DNA of 64,000 nucleotides from Spirosoma fluviale (GCA_945868725.1 CAMBMU010000003.1:1-64000); one strand, 5' to 3'. Counted from the first letter of the stretch, positions 49,686 to 59,054 are shown. The notes: generated by a model not told the origin, from the sequence alone. Made by a program: numbers and translations.

Positions 49686-50183
49686 TTAGAGGTATCCAGT
49701 CTCAACTAATTGATCTGGTACAATCCCAATCCTATGAAAAATTTGTTTTGCCTCAACTTGTAACTCATTTTCAGATTTACTTCCATCAAATCCCTTGGTT
49801 TCAATTTCCAAGAAAATTCCACCAGTTACTGGCAAGTCAAGGTGAATTGTGGAGTTTTTAAGTTGAAAAATTTTTCTAATTTTCTTGATTTCCCCAATAA
49901 GCTCTGAAGTTTCAAATAGCAAGTCGATTTCACGATTACTTGGATTAAGATCATAGCGAAATACCCTTGTCTTCTCAATCTCCCCAATTTTTATTCGTTC
50001 ATAATGGGTAATTAAGCTTCGAATTGTACTTTTTCTATACTTCAATTTTCCCTTTGGGACCTTAAAATAAAAATCATGTTGAAAATCCTCAGCAATAAAA
50101 TTTGCACCTATTTCCTGCAGTTTTTTTTCAATAGTAGGTTGGCTATCCACGACAGCTTTTAACGTAAAATCAATGTAACTCAT
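49686..50183 (-). CDS. CYTH-domain protein (class IV adenylate cyclase-like)
   Basis: DFYFKVPKGKLKYRKS; TRVFRYDL; FLEIETKG. Confidence 0.75.
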   Translation of the reverse strand: MSYIDFTLKAVVDSQPTIEKKLQEIGANFIAEDFQHDFYFKVPKGKLKYRKSTIRSLITHYERIKIGEIEKTRVFRYDLNPSNREIDLLFETSELIGEIKKIRKIFQLKNSTIHLDLPVTGGIFLEIETKGFDGSKSENELQVEAKQIFHRIGIVPDQLVETGYL

Positions 50184-50253
50184 GAAATTGAAAGGCTTTT
50201 AATTCTAGAAATTTTCTAGTGAGGATAATTTCAAACCTACTAAATGATCTCAA

Positions 50254-50883
50254 CTAGAGCAAGTCTTGAAAATCTCCCAGCCCTTCACGCAGACAGACTA
50301 CCTCGTCTCCTGTGCAATCCAATACGGTGGAAGGGATCAATCCCCCATAGCCCCCATCAATCACCAAATCCACCTCGTGTTGGTATTTTTCAAAAATCAA
50401 CTCCGGGTCAGTGCTGTACTCCAAAGGGTCTTCGTCGCCATGGGGCAAGGAAGAGGATAAAATTGGGTGCCCCAAGGCCTCCACAATTGCGCGGGGAATC
50501 CCGTGATTGGGCACACGGATTCCTACCGTTTTTTTCTGACTATGGAGCAGTTTAGGCACTTGAGTGTTGGCTTCTAAAATAAAGGTGAAGGGTCCTGGGA
50601 GCCCTTTTTTCATCATTTTGAAAATAGGTTTGGAAATCACACGGGTGTAATTGGCCAGGTGACTCAGATCGGCGCAGACGATGGAAAAATTATGCTTTTT
50701 GGGATTGATGCCTTTGATTCTACAGATTTTTTCCACGGCACGCGATTGGGTAATGTCGCAACCTAGCCCATAGACCGTATCCGTTGGGTAAATGAGTACT
50801 CCCCCACTTTGGAGAACTTCTACCACCTGTTTGATCCGCCTTGGATCTGGATTTTCTTCATACAATCGGATGTATTCCGCCAT
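50254..50883 (-). CDS. L-threonylcarbamoyladenylate synthase (Sua5/YciO/YrdC family)
   Basis: GGVLIYPTDTVYGLGCDI; KRIxG-like CRIKGINPKKHNF. Confidence 0.95.
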   Translation of the reverse strand: MAEYIRLYEENPDPRRIKQVVEVLQSGGVLIYPTDTVYGLGCDITQSRAVEKICRIKGINPKKHNFSIVCADLSHLANYTRVISKPIFKMMKKGLPGPFTFILEANTQVPKLLHSQKKTVGIRVPNHGIPRAIVEALGHPILSSSLPHGDEDPLEYSTDPELIFEKYQHEVDLVIDGGYGGLIPSTVLDCTGDEVVCLREGLGDFQDLL

Positions 50884-50890
50884 GATTTTT

Positions 50891-51301
50891 TTAGGTTAAA
50901 CCCAAGAAATAATCCCAGTGCTCCCGTAATTCCTCGACAATCGGGAGGTCTGCAGGTGCCCAATCCAAAGTTAAGAGGTCTTGCGGCACCAACCACTGAT
51001 ATTGTGCATGTTCGGTGAGCTGCAAAGTGCCCGATTCCCAAGTAGCAAGAAAAGGAATGAGCTGGATAGACTTGGCTGGATAGACATGCAGCACCGGTGT
51101 CAAGGGCCTACCTATCTGAATGCCAATGGACAGCTCCTCCCCAATCTCCCGAATCAAGCAAGCCTCAGGACTTTCTTCGGGCTCTACTTTTCCACCAGGA
51201 AACTCCCACAATCCGGGCAAGTCCATCTTCTCAGAGCGCTGGGTGGCCAAAACTTTCCCTTGATGCAACAATACAAGACAAGATACGTGGATGATTTTCA
51301 C
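50891..51301 (-). CDS. NUDIX hydrolase, MutT-like
   Basis: GLWEFPGGKVEPEESPEACLIREIGEEL. Confidence 0.95.
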   Translation of the reverse strand: MKIIHVSCLVLLHQGKVLATQRSEKMDLPGLWEFPGGKVEPEESPEACLIREIGEELSIGIQIGRPLTPVLHVYPAKSIQLIPFLATWESGTLQLTEHAQYQWLVPQDLLTLDWAPADLPIVEELREHWDYFLGLT

Positions 51302-51477
51302 AGCAAAAAACGAATGGGGAAAGGTACGCGAAATAAATTAGGTAAAAATTCGCTTTCCACCTGTTTTCCTAGGATTTTGAGTGTTCAGCGATTCCCTCCC
51401 AGTGGAAAGGGAGTTATCAACTAAAGATAATTGTCTTTCTGATTATCCATTTTTTCAGCACTAACCAGAGAAATAAG

Positions 51478-51584
51478 GTTTGAGGTTCAATTAGGTGAGC
51501 TGTGGACCGTTGACTGTGGTCTGTCAACGATTATCCGCAGTTTAAATTAGGCATGCTGAGCTACTGGCATGATTGCGGATAATC
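51478..51584 (-). repeat. Inverse-orientation copy of the hairpin plus heptad-word repeat
   Basis: GATTATCCGCA (51529-51539) / TGCGGATAATC (51574-51584), with adjacent TTGAGGTTCAATTAGGTGAGCTGTGGACCGTTGACTGTGGTCTGTCAAC. Confidence 0.85.
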
Positions 51585-51606
51585 ATTATTTTCTATTTTT
51601 GCTGCT

Positions 51607-52650
51607 ATGCTACTCGAAAAACGCAAAAAATTTATGTTGGTCTTCCTAATCGGAGGATCGGTTCTGGCCATATCCCTTACTTTTTATTTCTATCAGGTCT
51701 TTTTCGTCGCCAACACCCTGGTAGAATCAGACAAGCCCTACCTGCTCAAGATCCCCTCCAATTCAGTGTATAAAAATGTAGTAGACAAGCTTTACGAAGA
51801 GCGGGTGATCAATGATGCCTTAAGCTTTAGCTTTGTCGCAAAAGTCCTGGGCTACCAAGATGGGGTCAAACCGGGATTGTATCAGATTGAACCAAAAATG
51901 AATAACCTTCAGCTGGTACGTATGCTACGATCCGGTCAACAAACTCCGGTACGTGTAACCTTCAATACGGTACGAACTCAAGAGGATTTGGCTGAAAAAA
52001 TCAGTGTAAATCTTGAAGTAAGCAAGGAACAGTTTCTTGAACTCCTGCAAGACTCCGTTTACATCCGCAAATTTGGGTTTGAAGAAGAGACCGTCATGAG
52101 CATGTTCATTCCCAATACCTACGAGTTTTGGTGGGATACTAGTGCAGCCGAACTCTTTGAACGGATGCACAAGGAGTACCAAAGTTTTTGGACTGAAGCA
52201 CGCAGCCAAAAAGCACAGGATTTGGGGCTAAGCAAGGAGGAGGTCAGCACCTTGGCTTCCATCGTGCAGGCAGAAAGTCAAAAATCCGATGAGCGCCCCA
52301 AAATCGCTGGCGTCTATCTCAATCGGCTTCGCATAGGCATGCCCTTGCAGGCAGACCCAACCCTAGTTTTTGCAGCTGGCGACTTTAGCATCAAGCGCCT
52401 TACTGCCAAACAAATGGCGATCGACAGTCCCTACAATACCTACAAATATGCGGGGCTCCCTCCTGGACCGATCAACCTGCCGGATATCAATTCTTTGGAT
52501 GCGGTGTTGAATCCCGAGAAGCACAACTACCTTTATTTTTGTGCCAAGGAAGATTTTTCGGGGTACCATTCCTTTGCAGTAGGCTACGAGGAGCACCTCT
52601 CCAATGCCCGACGCTACCAGCGGGCCTTAAATGCAGCAAACATCTACTGA
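51607..52650 (+). CDS. mltG: endolytic transglycosylase MltG
   Basis: STLASIVQAESQKSDERPKIAGVYLNRLRIGMPLQADPTLVFA; PYNTYKYAGLPPGPINLPDINSLDAVLNPEKHNYLYFCA. Confidence 0.96.
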   Translation: MLLEKRKKFMLVFLIGGSVLAISLTFYFYQVFFVANTLVESDKPYLLKIPSNSVYKNVVDKLYEERVINDALSFSFVAKVLGYQDGVKPGLYQIEPKMNNLQLVRMLRSGQQTPVRVTFNTVRTQEDLAEKISVNLEVSKEQFLELLQDSVYIRKFGFEEETVMSMFIPNTYEFWWDTSAAELFERMHKEYQSFWTEARSQKAQDLGLSKEEVSTLASIVQAESQKSDERPKIAGVYLNRLRIGMPLQADPTLVFAAGDFSIKRLTAKQMAIDSPYNTYKYAGLPPGPINLPDINSLDAVLNPEKHNYLYFCAKEDFSGYHSFAVGYEEHLSNARRYQRALNAANIY

Positions 52651-52651
52651 T

Positions 52652-53059
52652 ATGTTTAAAGCAAAAACACAAATTCGGGTTCGCTACGCTGAAACAGATC
52701 AGATGGGCTTTGTCTATTACGGCAATTATGCCATGTATTTTGAAGTGGCGCGGGTGGAGGCCTTGCGGGCGGTGGGATTTTCCTACCGAGAGATGGAAGA
52801 TAGCGGCATCCTGATGCCAGTATTGGAAAGCCACATTACCTACCTGAAGCCAGGCAAGTACGATGACCTGCTTACGGTCCACACGGTGATTCCAGAGCTT
52901 CCCAATGTGAAAATTCGCTTTGAGTACCAGGTGAGTAACGAGGCGGGAGAGCAAATCGCTAGAGGATGGACTACCTTGGCCTTTATTCGAAAGGAAAACC
53001 ACCAACCTACGCGTCCTCCAAAAAGTTTGATGGAGCTGATGAACCCTTATTTTAATTAA
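52652..53059 (+). CDS. YbgC/FadM-type acyl-CoA thioesterase
   Basis: IRVRYAETDQMGFVYYGNYAMYFEVARVEALR. Confidence 0.95.
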   Translation: MFKAKTQIRVRYAETDQMGFVYYGNYAMYFEVARVEALRAVGFSYREMEDSGILMPVLESHITYLKPGKYDDLLTVHTVIPELPNVKIRFEYQVSNEAGEQIARGWTTLAFIRKENHQPTRPPKSLMELMNPYFN

Positions 53060-53069
53060 GCCAGCGCTA

Positions 53070-54044
53070 GTGGAGCTCAAGGAAAGAATATTAAAATGGA
53101 GAATCCGGCTACAGCTCAAGGCTCGAACGCTTAAGAAGATTCACTTCGGTAGCAAGAGCAAAAATCTGTACGATGTGCTCCGTATTTTTATTCAGCAGCT
53201 CAAAAAACATGACATCAACGAGCGTGCTGGCGCCATGGCATTCAGCTATACGATTGCCTTGTTTCCCCTTCTTTTATTTTTGCTCAACCTCGTTCCCTAC
53301 TTGCAGATTTTTTTTCCGTTGGTGACGACGGCCAATATCCTTTCCTTTGTGCAGGGGATCATGCCAATGGATGTGTATGTGACCATCGAATCTACCTTGC
53401 TGGACATCATTTCCAAGCCGAGGCAAAGTCTACTTTCTTTGGGTTTTTTCTTTGCCCTCTTTGCCTCCACGCAGGGGGTGGTGTCGATGATGAATTCGTT
53501 TAATGCGGTGTATAAAACCAAGGAAAATCGAAGCTGGGGTAGCAGTAGAGGCATTGCAATATCCATTGTGCTTGCCTTGGTAGTGACGATTCTGGCGGCA
53601 AGTTCAGTCATGATTGTAGGGAGCTTCTGGATTACAGAATTGAAGGATACGCAGCTATTTTCAAATGGATTTGTCATCTTCTTGTTCAATACACTGAAGT
53701 TTTTTATTCTTCTGGCAGTATTTTACCTGACCTCCGCCTTTATCTTCCGATTTGCTCCGGCGATCCACGACAAGTGGCATTTTTCCTCTACGGGGGCTCA
53801 GCTGGCGGGGCTTCTGAATACGCTGTCTTTTTACGGGTTTATTTTCTATTTAGAAAACTTTGCGAGTTACAACAAACTCTACGGATCCATCGGTACGATC
53901 ATCGCCTTGATGCTCTGGCTCTACCTCACCTCCGTGATTGTGCTCGTTTGCTATGCCGTGAATGTGAGTTTTGACTTGGCAGAGGAAAAGCAGCGGCAGC
54001 GGGACAACTTGAAAAAGATGCTGGGCAAGTCAACCGGGAACTGA
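53070..54044 (+). CDS. YihY/virulence factor BrkB family membrane protein
   Basis: NERAGAMAFSYTIALFPLLLFLLNLVP; LYGSIGTIIALMLWLYLTSVIVLVCYAVN. Confidence 0.93.
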   Translation: MELKERILKWRIRLQLKARTLKKIHFGSKSKNLYDVLRIFIQQLKKHDINERAGAMAFSYTIALFPLLLFLLNLVPYLQIFFPLVTTANILSFVQGIMPMDVYVTIESTLLDIISKPRQSLLSLGFFFALFASTQGVVSMMNSFNAVYKTKENRSWGSSRGIAISIVLALVVTILAASSVMIVGSFWITELKDTQLFSNGFVIFLFNTLKFFILLAVFYLTSAFIFRFAPAIHDKWHFSSTGAQLAGLLNTLSFYGFIFYLENFASYNKLYGSIGTIIALMLWLYLTSVIVLVCYAVNVSFDLAEEKQRQRDNLKKMLGKSTGN

Positions 54045-54232
54045 GCCTTCTATTTTTCTAAACTACCTTTTCACTTTGTGCCAGTAAATTTAGCAGTGCG
54101 AATGGCCAATCGGGCTTGTATAAAATTTAAGCCCTAAAAAATCAAGTACTTACGATAAAAAGAAGGAAAGAAGTTGGCATAACTCGTTAAACCCCCTATT
54201 TTTGCACACTCGATGACCTATCGACACGATTT

Positions 54233-54317
54233 AGAGGAGTGGCAGAGTGGTCGATCGCGGCGGTCTTGAAAACCGTTGTACCGTGAGGTACCGGGGGTTC
54301 GAATCCCTCCTCCTCTG
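54233..54317 (+). tRNA. tRNA-Ser (TGA)
   Basis: Acceptor AGAGGAG/CTCCTCT, anticodon loop CTTGAAA, long variable arm, GGTTCGAATCC T-loop. Confidence 0.95.
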
Positions 54318-54324
54318 CAAAAAA

Positions 54325-54355
54325 TCCCTTTCGGAATACCGTAAGGGCTTTTTTA
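54325..54355 (+). terminator. Intrinsic terminator after tRNA-Ser
   Basis: CCCTTtCGGaataCCGtAAGGGCTTTTTT. Confidence 0.7.
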
Positions 54356-54429
54356 TTCATTTAAAGTTGCAAGTCGGCTTTTTAAACCAATAGGATTTTT
54401 GGCTTTTATTTTTTTCTTATTTTTGCGGT

Positions 54430-54529
54430 TCAATTGGTGTCATCATTTGAAACTTGATCTTTAAGGTCTACCAAACCATATTTTACTAATTGCTTTTACA
54501 TTTCAGTTAGGGAATCTTTGCTTTTTGTA
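54430..54529 (-). pseudogene. Decayed C-terminal fragment of the 55398-56012 membrane-protein family
   Basis: Minus-strand frame ..TKSKDSLTEM*KQLVKYGLVDLKDQVSNDDTN* aligns with KKENPEYFDKLVKAGLVNLDDFKDEDSNNE of the intact paralogue; one internal stop. Confidence 0.6.
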
Positions 54530-54605
54530 TTTAAGGAAGGTGACTTCTGATAAAATTATAAAGTCCTTAAACCAATTTCTTTAAAACTAGATCATAGGGT
54601 TAAAT

Positions 54606-55022
54606 TTAATTTTTCTTTTTCCCAAACTCTTTTCCTATAATTCCCTTTTCTTGCATCATTTTAAACAATTCAGGATCTTGTCTTTTCATTTGTTTTAATC
54701 TTGGCACATAACTCCTTGCAGTTTCTTCCATTTCTTTATCCAACTTGTTTAAAACAGGATCATTGTCAAAATCTACTTCAGAATACCTCTTTTTGAAAAA
54801 TAGTAAAGCTCCACTTAGAAGCCAAAGAAATAAACCTGTCCATAAGTTCCACGAACCTTTACCATCTTCTCCTTTGTTTAAAGGATCTCCTTCAGGAGAC
54901 AAAAAGTAAATGAAGAAAATCCCCCAAAAAAATAGGAGATATAACACCGTATAAGATGTCACTAATTTAACGAATATCGAATTTTTTTTGAACCATTTTG
55001 GGTTATTTTTTGATTTTTTCAT
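54606..55022 (-). CDS. membrane protein of unknown function (family copy 1)
   Basis: Two hydrophobic helices; GEDGKGSWNLWTGLFLWLLSGALLFFKKRYSEVDFDNDPVLNKLD shared with 55398-56012. Confidence 0.7.
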   Translation of the reverse strand: MKKSKNNPKWFKKNSIFVKLVTSYTVLYLLFFWGIFFIYFLSPEGDPLNKGEDGKGSWNLWTGLFLWLLSGALLFFKKRYSEVDFDNDPVLNKLDKEMEETARSYVPRLKQMKRQDPELFKMMQEKGIIGKEFGKKKN

Positions 55023-55137
55023 TCTTTTTAATAAATTTTTAAATAAAAAAAAGAAAAAATATATAAATAACTAAATTATAGTTGATAGGACGAATATTAA
55101 AATTTTGATAAACCCTCCTGAGTTATTTTCAAATTAA

Positions 55138-55347
55138 TTATTCATCGTATTTAAGATCTGACCAATCATAAATTATTTCATTGCAATACCTACATCGAGA
55201 ATTCTCTTTTTGCAAAGCATTAGAACAATTATGTTCTTTGTTGTAACATCCACTACCTCCACACTTTTTATGGATCATTAAAAATTTACCACATCTTCTC
55301 CCAGGATTTCTCCCAGATTTCGATTCTCCATTACATTCTTTAGTCAT
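55138..55347 (-). CDS. small Cys-rich (zinc-ribbon-like) protein
   Basis: MTKECNGESKSGRNPGRRCGKFLMIHKKCGGSGCYNKEHNCSNALQKENSRCRYCNEIIYDW; eight Cys. Confidence 0.55.
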   Translation of the reverse strand: MTKECNGESKSGRNPGRRCGKFLMIHKKCGGSGCYNKEHNCSNALQKENSRCRYCNEIIYDWSDLKYDE

Positions 55348-55397
55348 AGTTTTTTCTAATTAAATTAATCACGAATTTTGCTGCTTATAACATCTTT

Positions 55398-56012
55398 TTA
55401 GCTTTTATGTTTAGAATCACTGGTTGATTTTTCTTTCGGGTTTAGTTTCTCATTATTTGAATCTTCATCTTTAAAATCATCAAGATTAACCAATCCAGCT
55501 TTTACTAATTTATCGAAATATTCAGGATTTTCTTTTTTCATTTTTTTTAATTTTGGAATTTGACCCCTATTGATTTCAAACAGTTCATCATCTAACTTGT
55601 TCAAAACAGGATCTTCGTCAAAATCCACTTCAGAAAATCTCTTTTTGAAAAACAATAAAACACCACTTAGGAGCCAAAGAAATAAACCTGTCCATAAGTT
55701 CCACGAACCTTTGCCATCTTCTCCTCTGTTTAAAAAATCTCCTTCAGGTGACATAAAATAAATAAAGAAAACTCCCGCAAAAAAAAGGAGAAATAACACC
55801 GTATAAGATGTAATTAGTTGAAGAAAAATAGAGGGGTTTTTAAATGCACTCAAAATATCTTTAAAATTGATCACCAAAGCACCAGTCCAATAGAACAAAC
55901 CGATCAGTACTTGAAACGTTTCCCCTATTCCTATATCTACCTTCCAATCTTCAATAACTCCAATAAAGAGGAACCCCAACACAACTAAAACAATTGACAG
56001 TAGATTTTTCAT
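55398..56012 (-). CDS. membrane protein of unknown function (family copy 2, longer N-terminus)
   Basis: Paralogue of 54606-55022 with extra N-terminal hydrophobic segments. Confidence 0.7.
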   Translation of the reverse strand: MKNLLSIVLVVLGFLFIGVIEDWKVDIGIGETFQVLIGLFYWTGALVINFKDILSAFKNPSIFLQLITSYTVLFLLFFAGVFFIYFMSPEGDFLNRGEDGKGSWNLWTGLFLWLLSGVLLFFKKRFSEVDFDEDPVLNKLDDELFEINRGQIPKLKKMKKENPEYFDKLVKAGLVNLDDFKDEDSNNEKLNPKEKSTSDSKHKS

Positions 56013-56253
56013 AAGTGATTTTTTTAAACAATTACAAAAATGAAATTTTCTGAATTTAAGGAATTCAATGCTAAATTATTAAAAATCAGTAAATTTCAAA
56101 ATTAGAAATAGCTAAATACTATGCTAACATCTCCAATTATTACTTTAAGAGTGCTTGAAAGAATTCTTTTTCTTTTTTGAAATGATAGGCCCTTATTTTT
56201 GGTGGAACTGGCTTAGAAAACAAGAATGGAACTATTCTAGATTCATTTAAGAA

Positions 56254-56320
56254 GCGGCACGGTTTTCGACATATATGGGCAGGTATTCCTGCTCCAGGTC
56301 ATCCCAGAGCACCAAGAGGT
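56254..56320 (-). pseudogene. 67-bp duplicated fragment of the 57770-58033 gene
   Basis: 65/67 identical by eye to 57861-57927, same orientation. Confidence 0.8.
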
Positions 56321-56659
56321 CACAATGAGTGTTACATCGATAAACTCTTGATGGGATATGGTGCGTTCGTTTTCTTTAGCAAAGAAAGGAATGATGCATT
56401 CTCATTCTAGATAATGAAGCTAAACCTCAAGACAATTCGCTTCAATGAACGGCTTTCTGGGTGGTGGTACATTCTTTTTAATCACCCCATTTTGAATGAT
56501 GGAAAACGGTGGTTCCCTGATTGAAAGTTGTTTGGGTGAAACAAGAACTTAGGGGTGTTCCTCAAGGCCTCAATCTAGAGATGGATTACTTAATGGATGT
56601 AACCTACCTACTTGCGCTTAAAACGTAGTTAGTATACGCTTACACCTTGTTAAGTGAAT

Positions 56660-57442
56660 TTATTTTATTGGGTACATCTTAAAATTTTGGGTATCAAAAT
56701 ACTTAATCCGATTTGGAATTGTTTTTAAAATCGTAGCCTTCAGAGATGAACTAATTCTATCAGACCGATAGCGAAGCGCCATATACAAAAGATAGGTCTC
56801 AGCGACATCTTCTCTTTCAGGATTATCACGAGCATAAGTAGAAATGAAACTAGGATCTAATTTTTGTGCATTGATCCAACCACTTGAGGCAGAATGATAC
56901 TCATCTAGTGAAGAATGGGCTGCTTCATGAACTAATGTTTCTTCCAATATCCCATCGTTTTCATACTCTAGTGATTGACCAATGTAAATAAGAAGATTAT
57001 TGTTTCCGCCGCCAAAAGGTTCTGTTCCCTTGTGAATCCATGAGGTTTTTACATCGCTACGCAAAGCTGTTGGAAGTTTGCCAAATACCTCCGCATATTT
57101 TAAGGCTTGGATTTCAGCTTCAGCTACATTTTTGAATTCAGGGTTAATTTGAATTTCTATTGACAGACCATCGGTGTAGTTGGCATTGAAAATAAAAGGA
57201 GTTAAAGTTATAAAATCATCAACTCTTCTGTCAAACATAGTCCTTTCAGCTTGACCAGCATAAGCAAGACTTTTGAATGTGGATGGATCCGAACTTGTAA
57301 TTATATCAGGATCTAAAAAAATGGTTCCGTCAAATGGAGGATCTAGTTGAACTTTTGGAATAGATGGTTGTGCATCACTTTTACTACAAGAAATTAGAAC
57401 TAGTAGTAGACCAAACAACATTAAGTTTATGACTTGTTTCAT
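56660..57442 (-). CDS. putative lipoprotein with HExxH metallopeptidase-like motif
   Basis: MKQVINLMLFGLLLVLISCSKS lipobox; ETLVHEAAHSSLDEYH. Confidence 0.72.
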   Translation of the reverse strand: MKQVINLMLFGLLLVLISCSKSDAQPSIPKVQLDPPFDGTIFLDPDIITSSDPSTFKSLAYAGQAERTMFDRRVDDFITLTPFIFNANYTDGLSIEIQINPEFKNVAEAEIQALKYAEVFGKLPTALRSDVKTSWIHKGTEPFGGGNNNLLIYIGQSLEYENDGILEETLVHEAAHSSLDEYHSASSGWINAQKLDPSFISTYARDNPEREDVAETYLLYMALRYRSDRISSSLKATILKTIPNRIKYFDTQNFKMYPIK

Positions 57443-57769
57443 AAGGTAGGCGAATGTTTGTCTCGTTCATTTTTTAAAGGTCATCGAATTGACTTCGTGT
57501 TTATTGATTTCCACCACGAGATGCTTGTATTCTGCTGCATCTCTATTGTCATGAAGTTTGTCAGCAGATGTCCACATGTTTTTTCGAGGTCTTGGATCCT
57601 AAATTATCAAAAATCAATCAATTATTACCTTAATCTAGCTCCAATGAAGCATTTTACAAAATATTTGTTTGCTGATGATGTTGAGTAATGCTATAAAAGT
57701 AATCTGTTGGGGAACTTGCTTCAGTTACCATTACGCAAGTTCTAGCTAGAAAAGCCTACACCTACATTC

Positions 57770-58033
57770 TTACCCTACCCTCGATTCAGAAAACAAATCG
57801 TAGGCAGCCACGAGCAGTTGCTGCGCGGGGGAAGTACCGTATTTTTCATAGCCTTGTATGGCGGCACGGTTTTCGACATACACGGGCAGGTATTCCTGCT
57901 CCAGGTCATCCCAGAGCACCAAGAGGTATTCGTAGGGTATTTTGCTTTCACGCCCGCGCTCCAACCAGGAGTTAAAGCGCCCTTCATCTAGGGGTTTGGG
58001 GTATTCCGAACTGTTAAACATGGGATAACCCAT
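57770..58033 (-). CDS. hypothetical protein
   Basis: 87-aa ORF overlapping the luciferase-like monooxygenase stop region. Confidence 0.65.
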   Translation of the reverse strand: MGYPMFNSSEYPKPLDEGRFNSWLERGRESKIPYEYLLVLWDDLEQEYLPVYVENRAAIQGYEKYGTSPAQQLLVAAYDLFSESRVG

Positions 58034-59054
58034 TTTTTACTTTTGGGATCACTTCTTCCCCAATCAAAGCGATTGTATCGCTCAACTGCTGGTGGCTCAG
58101 TCCTGCATTGTCTAGCTGAAAGGTAAAGCGATCAATACCTCCCCAAGAGTCACTGTGGCGCAAAATTTTCTCCGCCACCTCATCCGAATCCCCTACTAGG
58201 TAAGCTCCACGGGGAGCATTTTGGGCTTCAAAATGTCCACGAGTAACGGGAGGCCAACCGCGCTCTTGACCGATGCGGGTAAAGGTTTCGGCATAGCCCG
58301 GATAGTAGTTTTCTACTGCCTCTTCGTGCGTCTGCGCCACATAGCCTAGGGAATGCAATCCCACTTTCAAGTCTTCTTGTGCAAAGCCTGCCTTATCTCC
58401 CGCTTCTCGGTACAAATCAATCAAGGGGCGGAAACGGTGTGTCTCACCACCTATCACGGCCACCATCAAGGGAAGTCCTAGGGAACCCGCACGCACAAAG
58501 GAGGCGGGAGTGCCTCCCACCCCCAACCAGATGGGGAGCTTGCCTTGCATGGGTCTCGGATAGATCGCTTGCTCCTGCAAGGCGGGTCGAAATCTCCCCC
58601 TCCAAGTCACCACTTCCTTCTCGTTTAGCAGCAGGAGTAAATCCAGCTTTTCTGCAAACAAGGCATCGTAATCCTGATAATTCAATCCAAAAAGTGGAAA
58701 TGCTTCTGTAAAGGAACCCCGACCCACTACCAGCTCGGCACGGCCCTGGGAAATTAAATCTAGGGTAGCAAACTGTTGGAATACCCGAACCGGGTCTGCC
58801 GCACTGAGTACGGTCACGGCGCTGCTCAAACGAATCCGAGTGGTGCGAGCTGCGGCAGCTGCCAAAATCACGGAGGTAGCGGAATCTAAAAACTCCTTGC
58901 GGTGGTGCTCCCCGACGGAAAACACATCCAGTCCCTTTTCATCGGCCAACTGGATGCGATCCAGCAATTCACGTAAGGCGTCCTGAGCAGTTCCTACCGG
59001 ATTGCCCTTTGCATCGGTGACAAAGGCAGCAAAGCTATCTATTCCAATTTCCAT
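58014..59054 (-). CDS. luciferase-like monooxygenase (LLM class flavin-dependent oxidoreductase)
   Basis: GLDVFSVGEHHRKEFLDSATSVILAAAAARTTRIRLSSAVTVLSAADPVRVFQQFATLDLISQGRAELVVGRGSF. Confidence 0.95.
   Translation of the reverse strand: MEIGIDSFAAFVTDAKGNPVGTAQDALRELLDRIQLADEKGLDVFSVGEHHRKEFLDSATSVILAAAAARTTRIRLSSAVTVLSAADPVRVFQQFATLDLISQGRAELVVGRGSFTEAFPLFGLNYQDYDALFAEKLDLLLLLNEKEVVTWRGRFRPALQEQAIYPRPMQGKLPIWLGVGGTPASFVRAGSLGLPLMVAVIGGETHRFRPLIDLYREAGDKAGFAQEDLKVGLHSLGYVAQTHEEAVENYYPGYAETFTRIGQERGWPPVTRGHFEAQNAPRGAYLVGDSDEVAEKILRHSDSWGGIDRFTFQLDNAGLSHQQLSDTIALIGEEVIPKVKNGLSHV

Noticed and set aside
52487-53119. 210-aa minus-strand ORF antisense to mltG/ybgC
   Set aside because: Overlaps two confidently identified genes.
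57434-57688. 84-aa plus-strand ORF
   Set aside because: Overlaps the start of the lipoprotein gene, AT-rich, no coding character visible.
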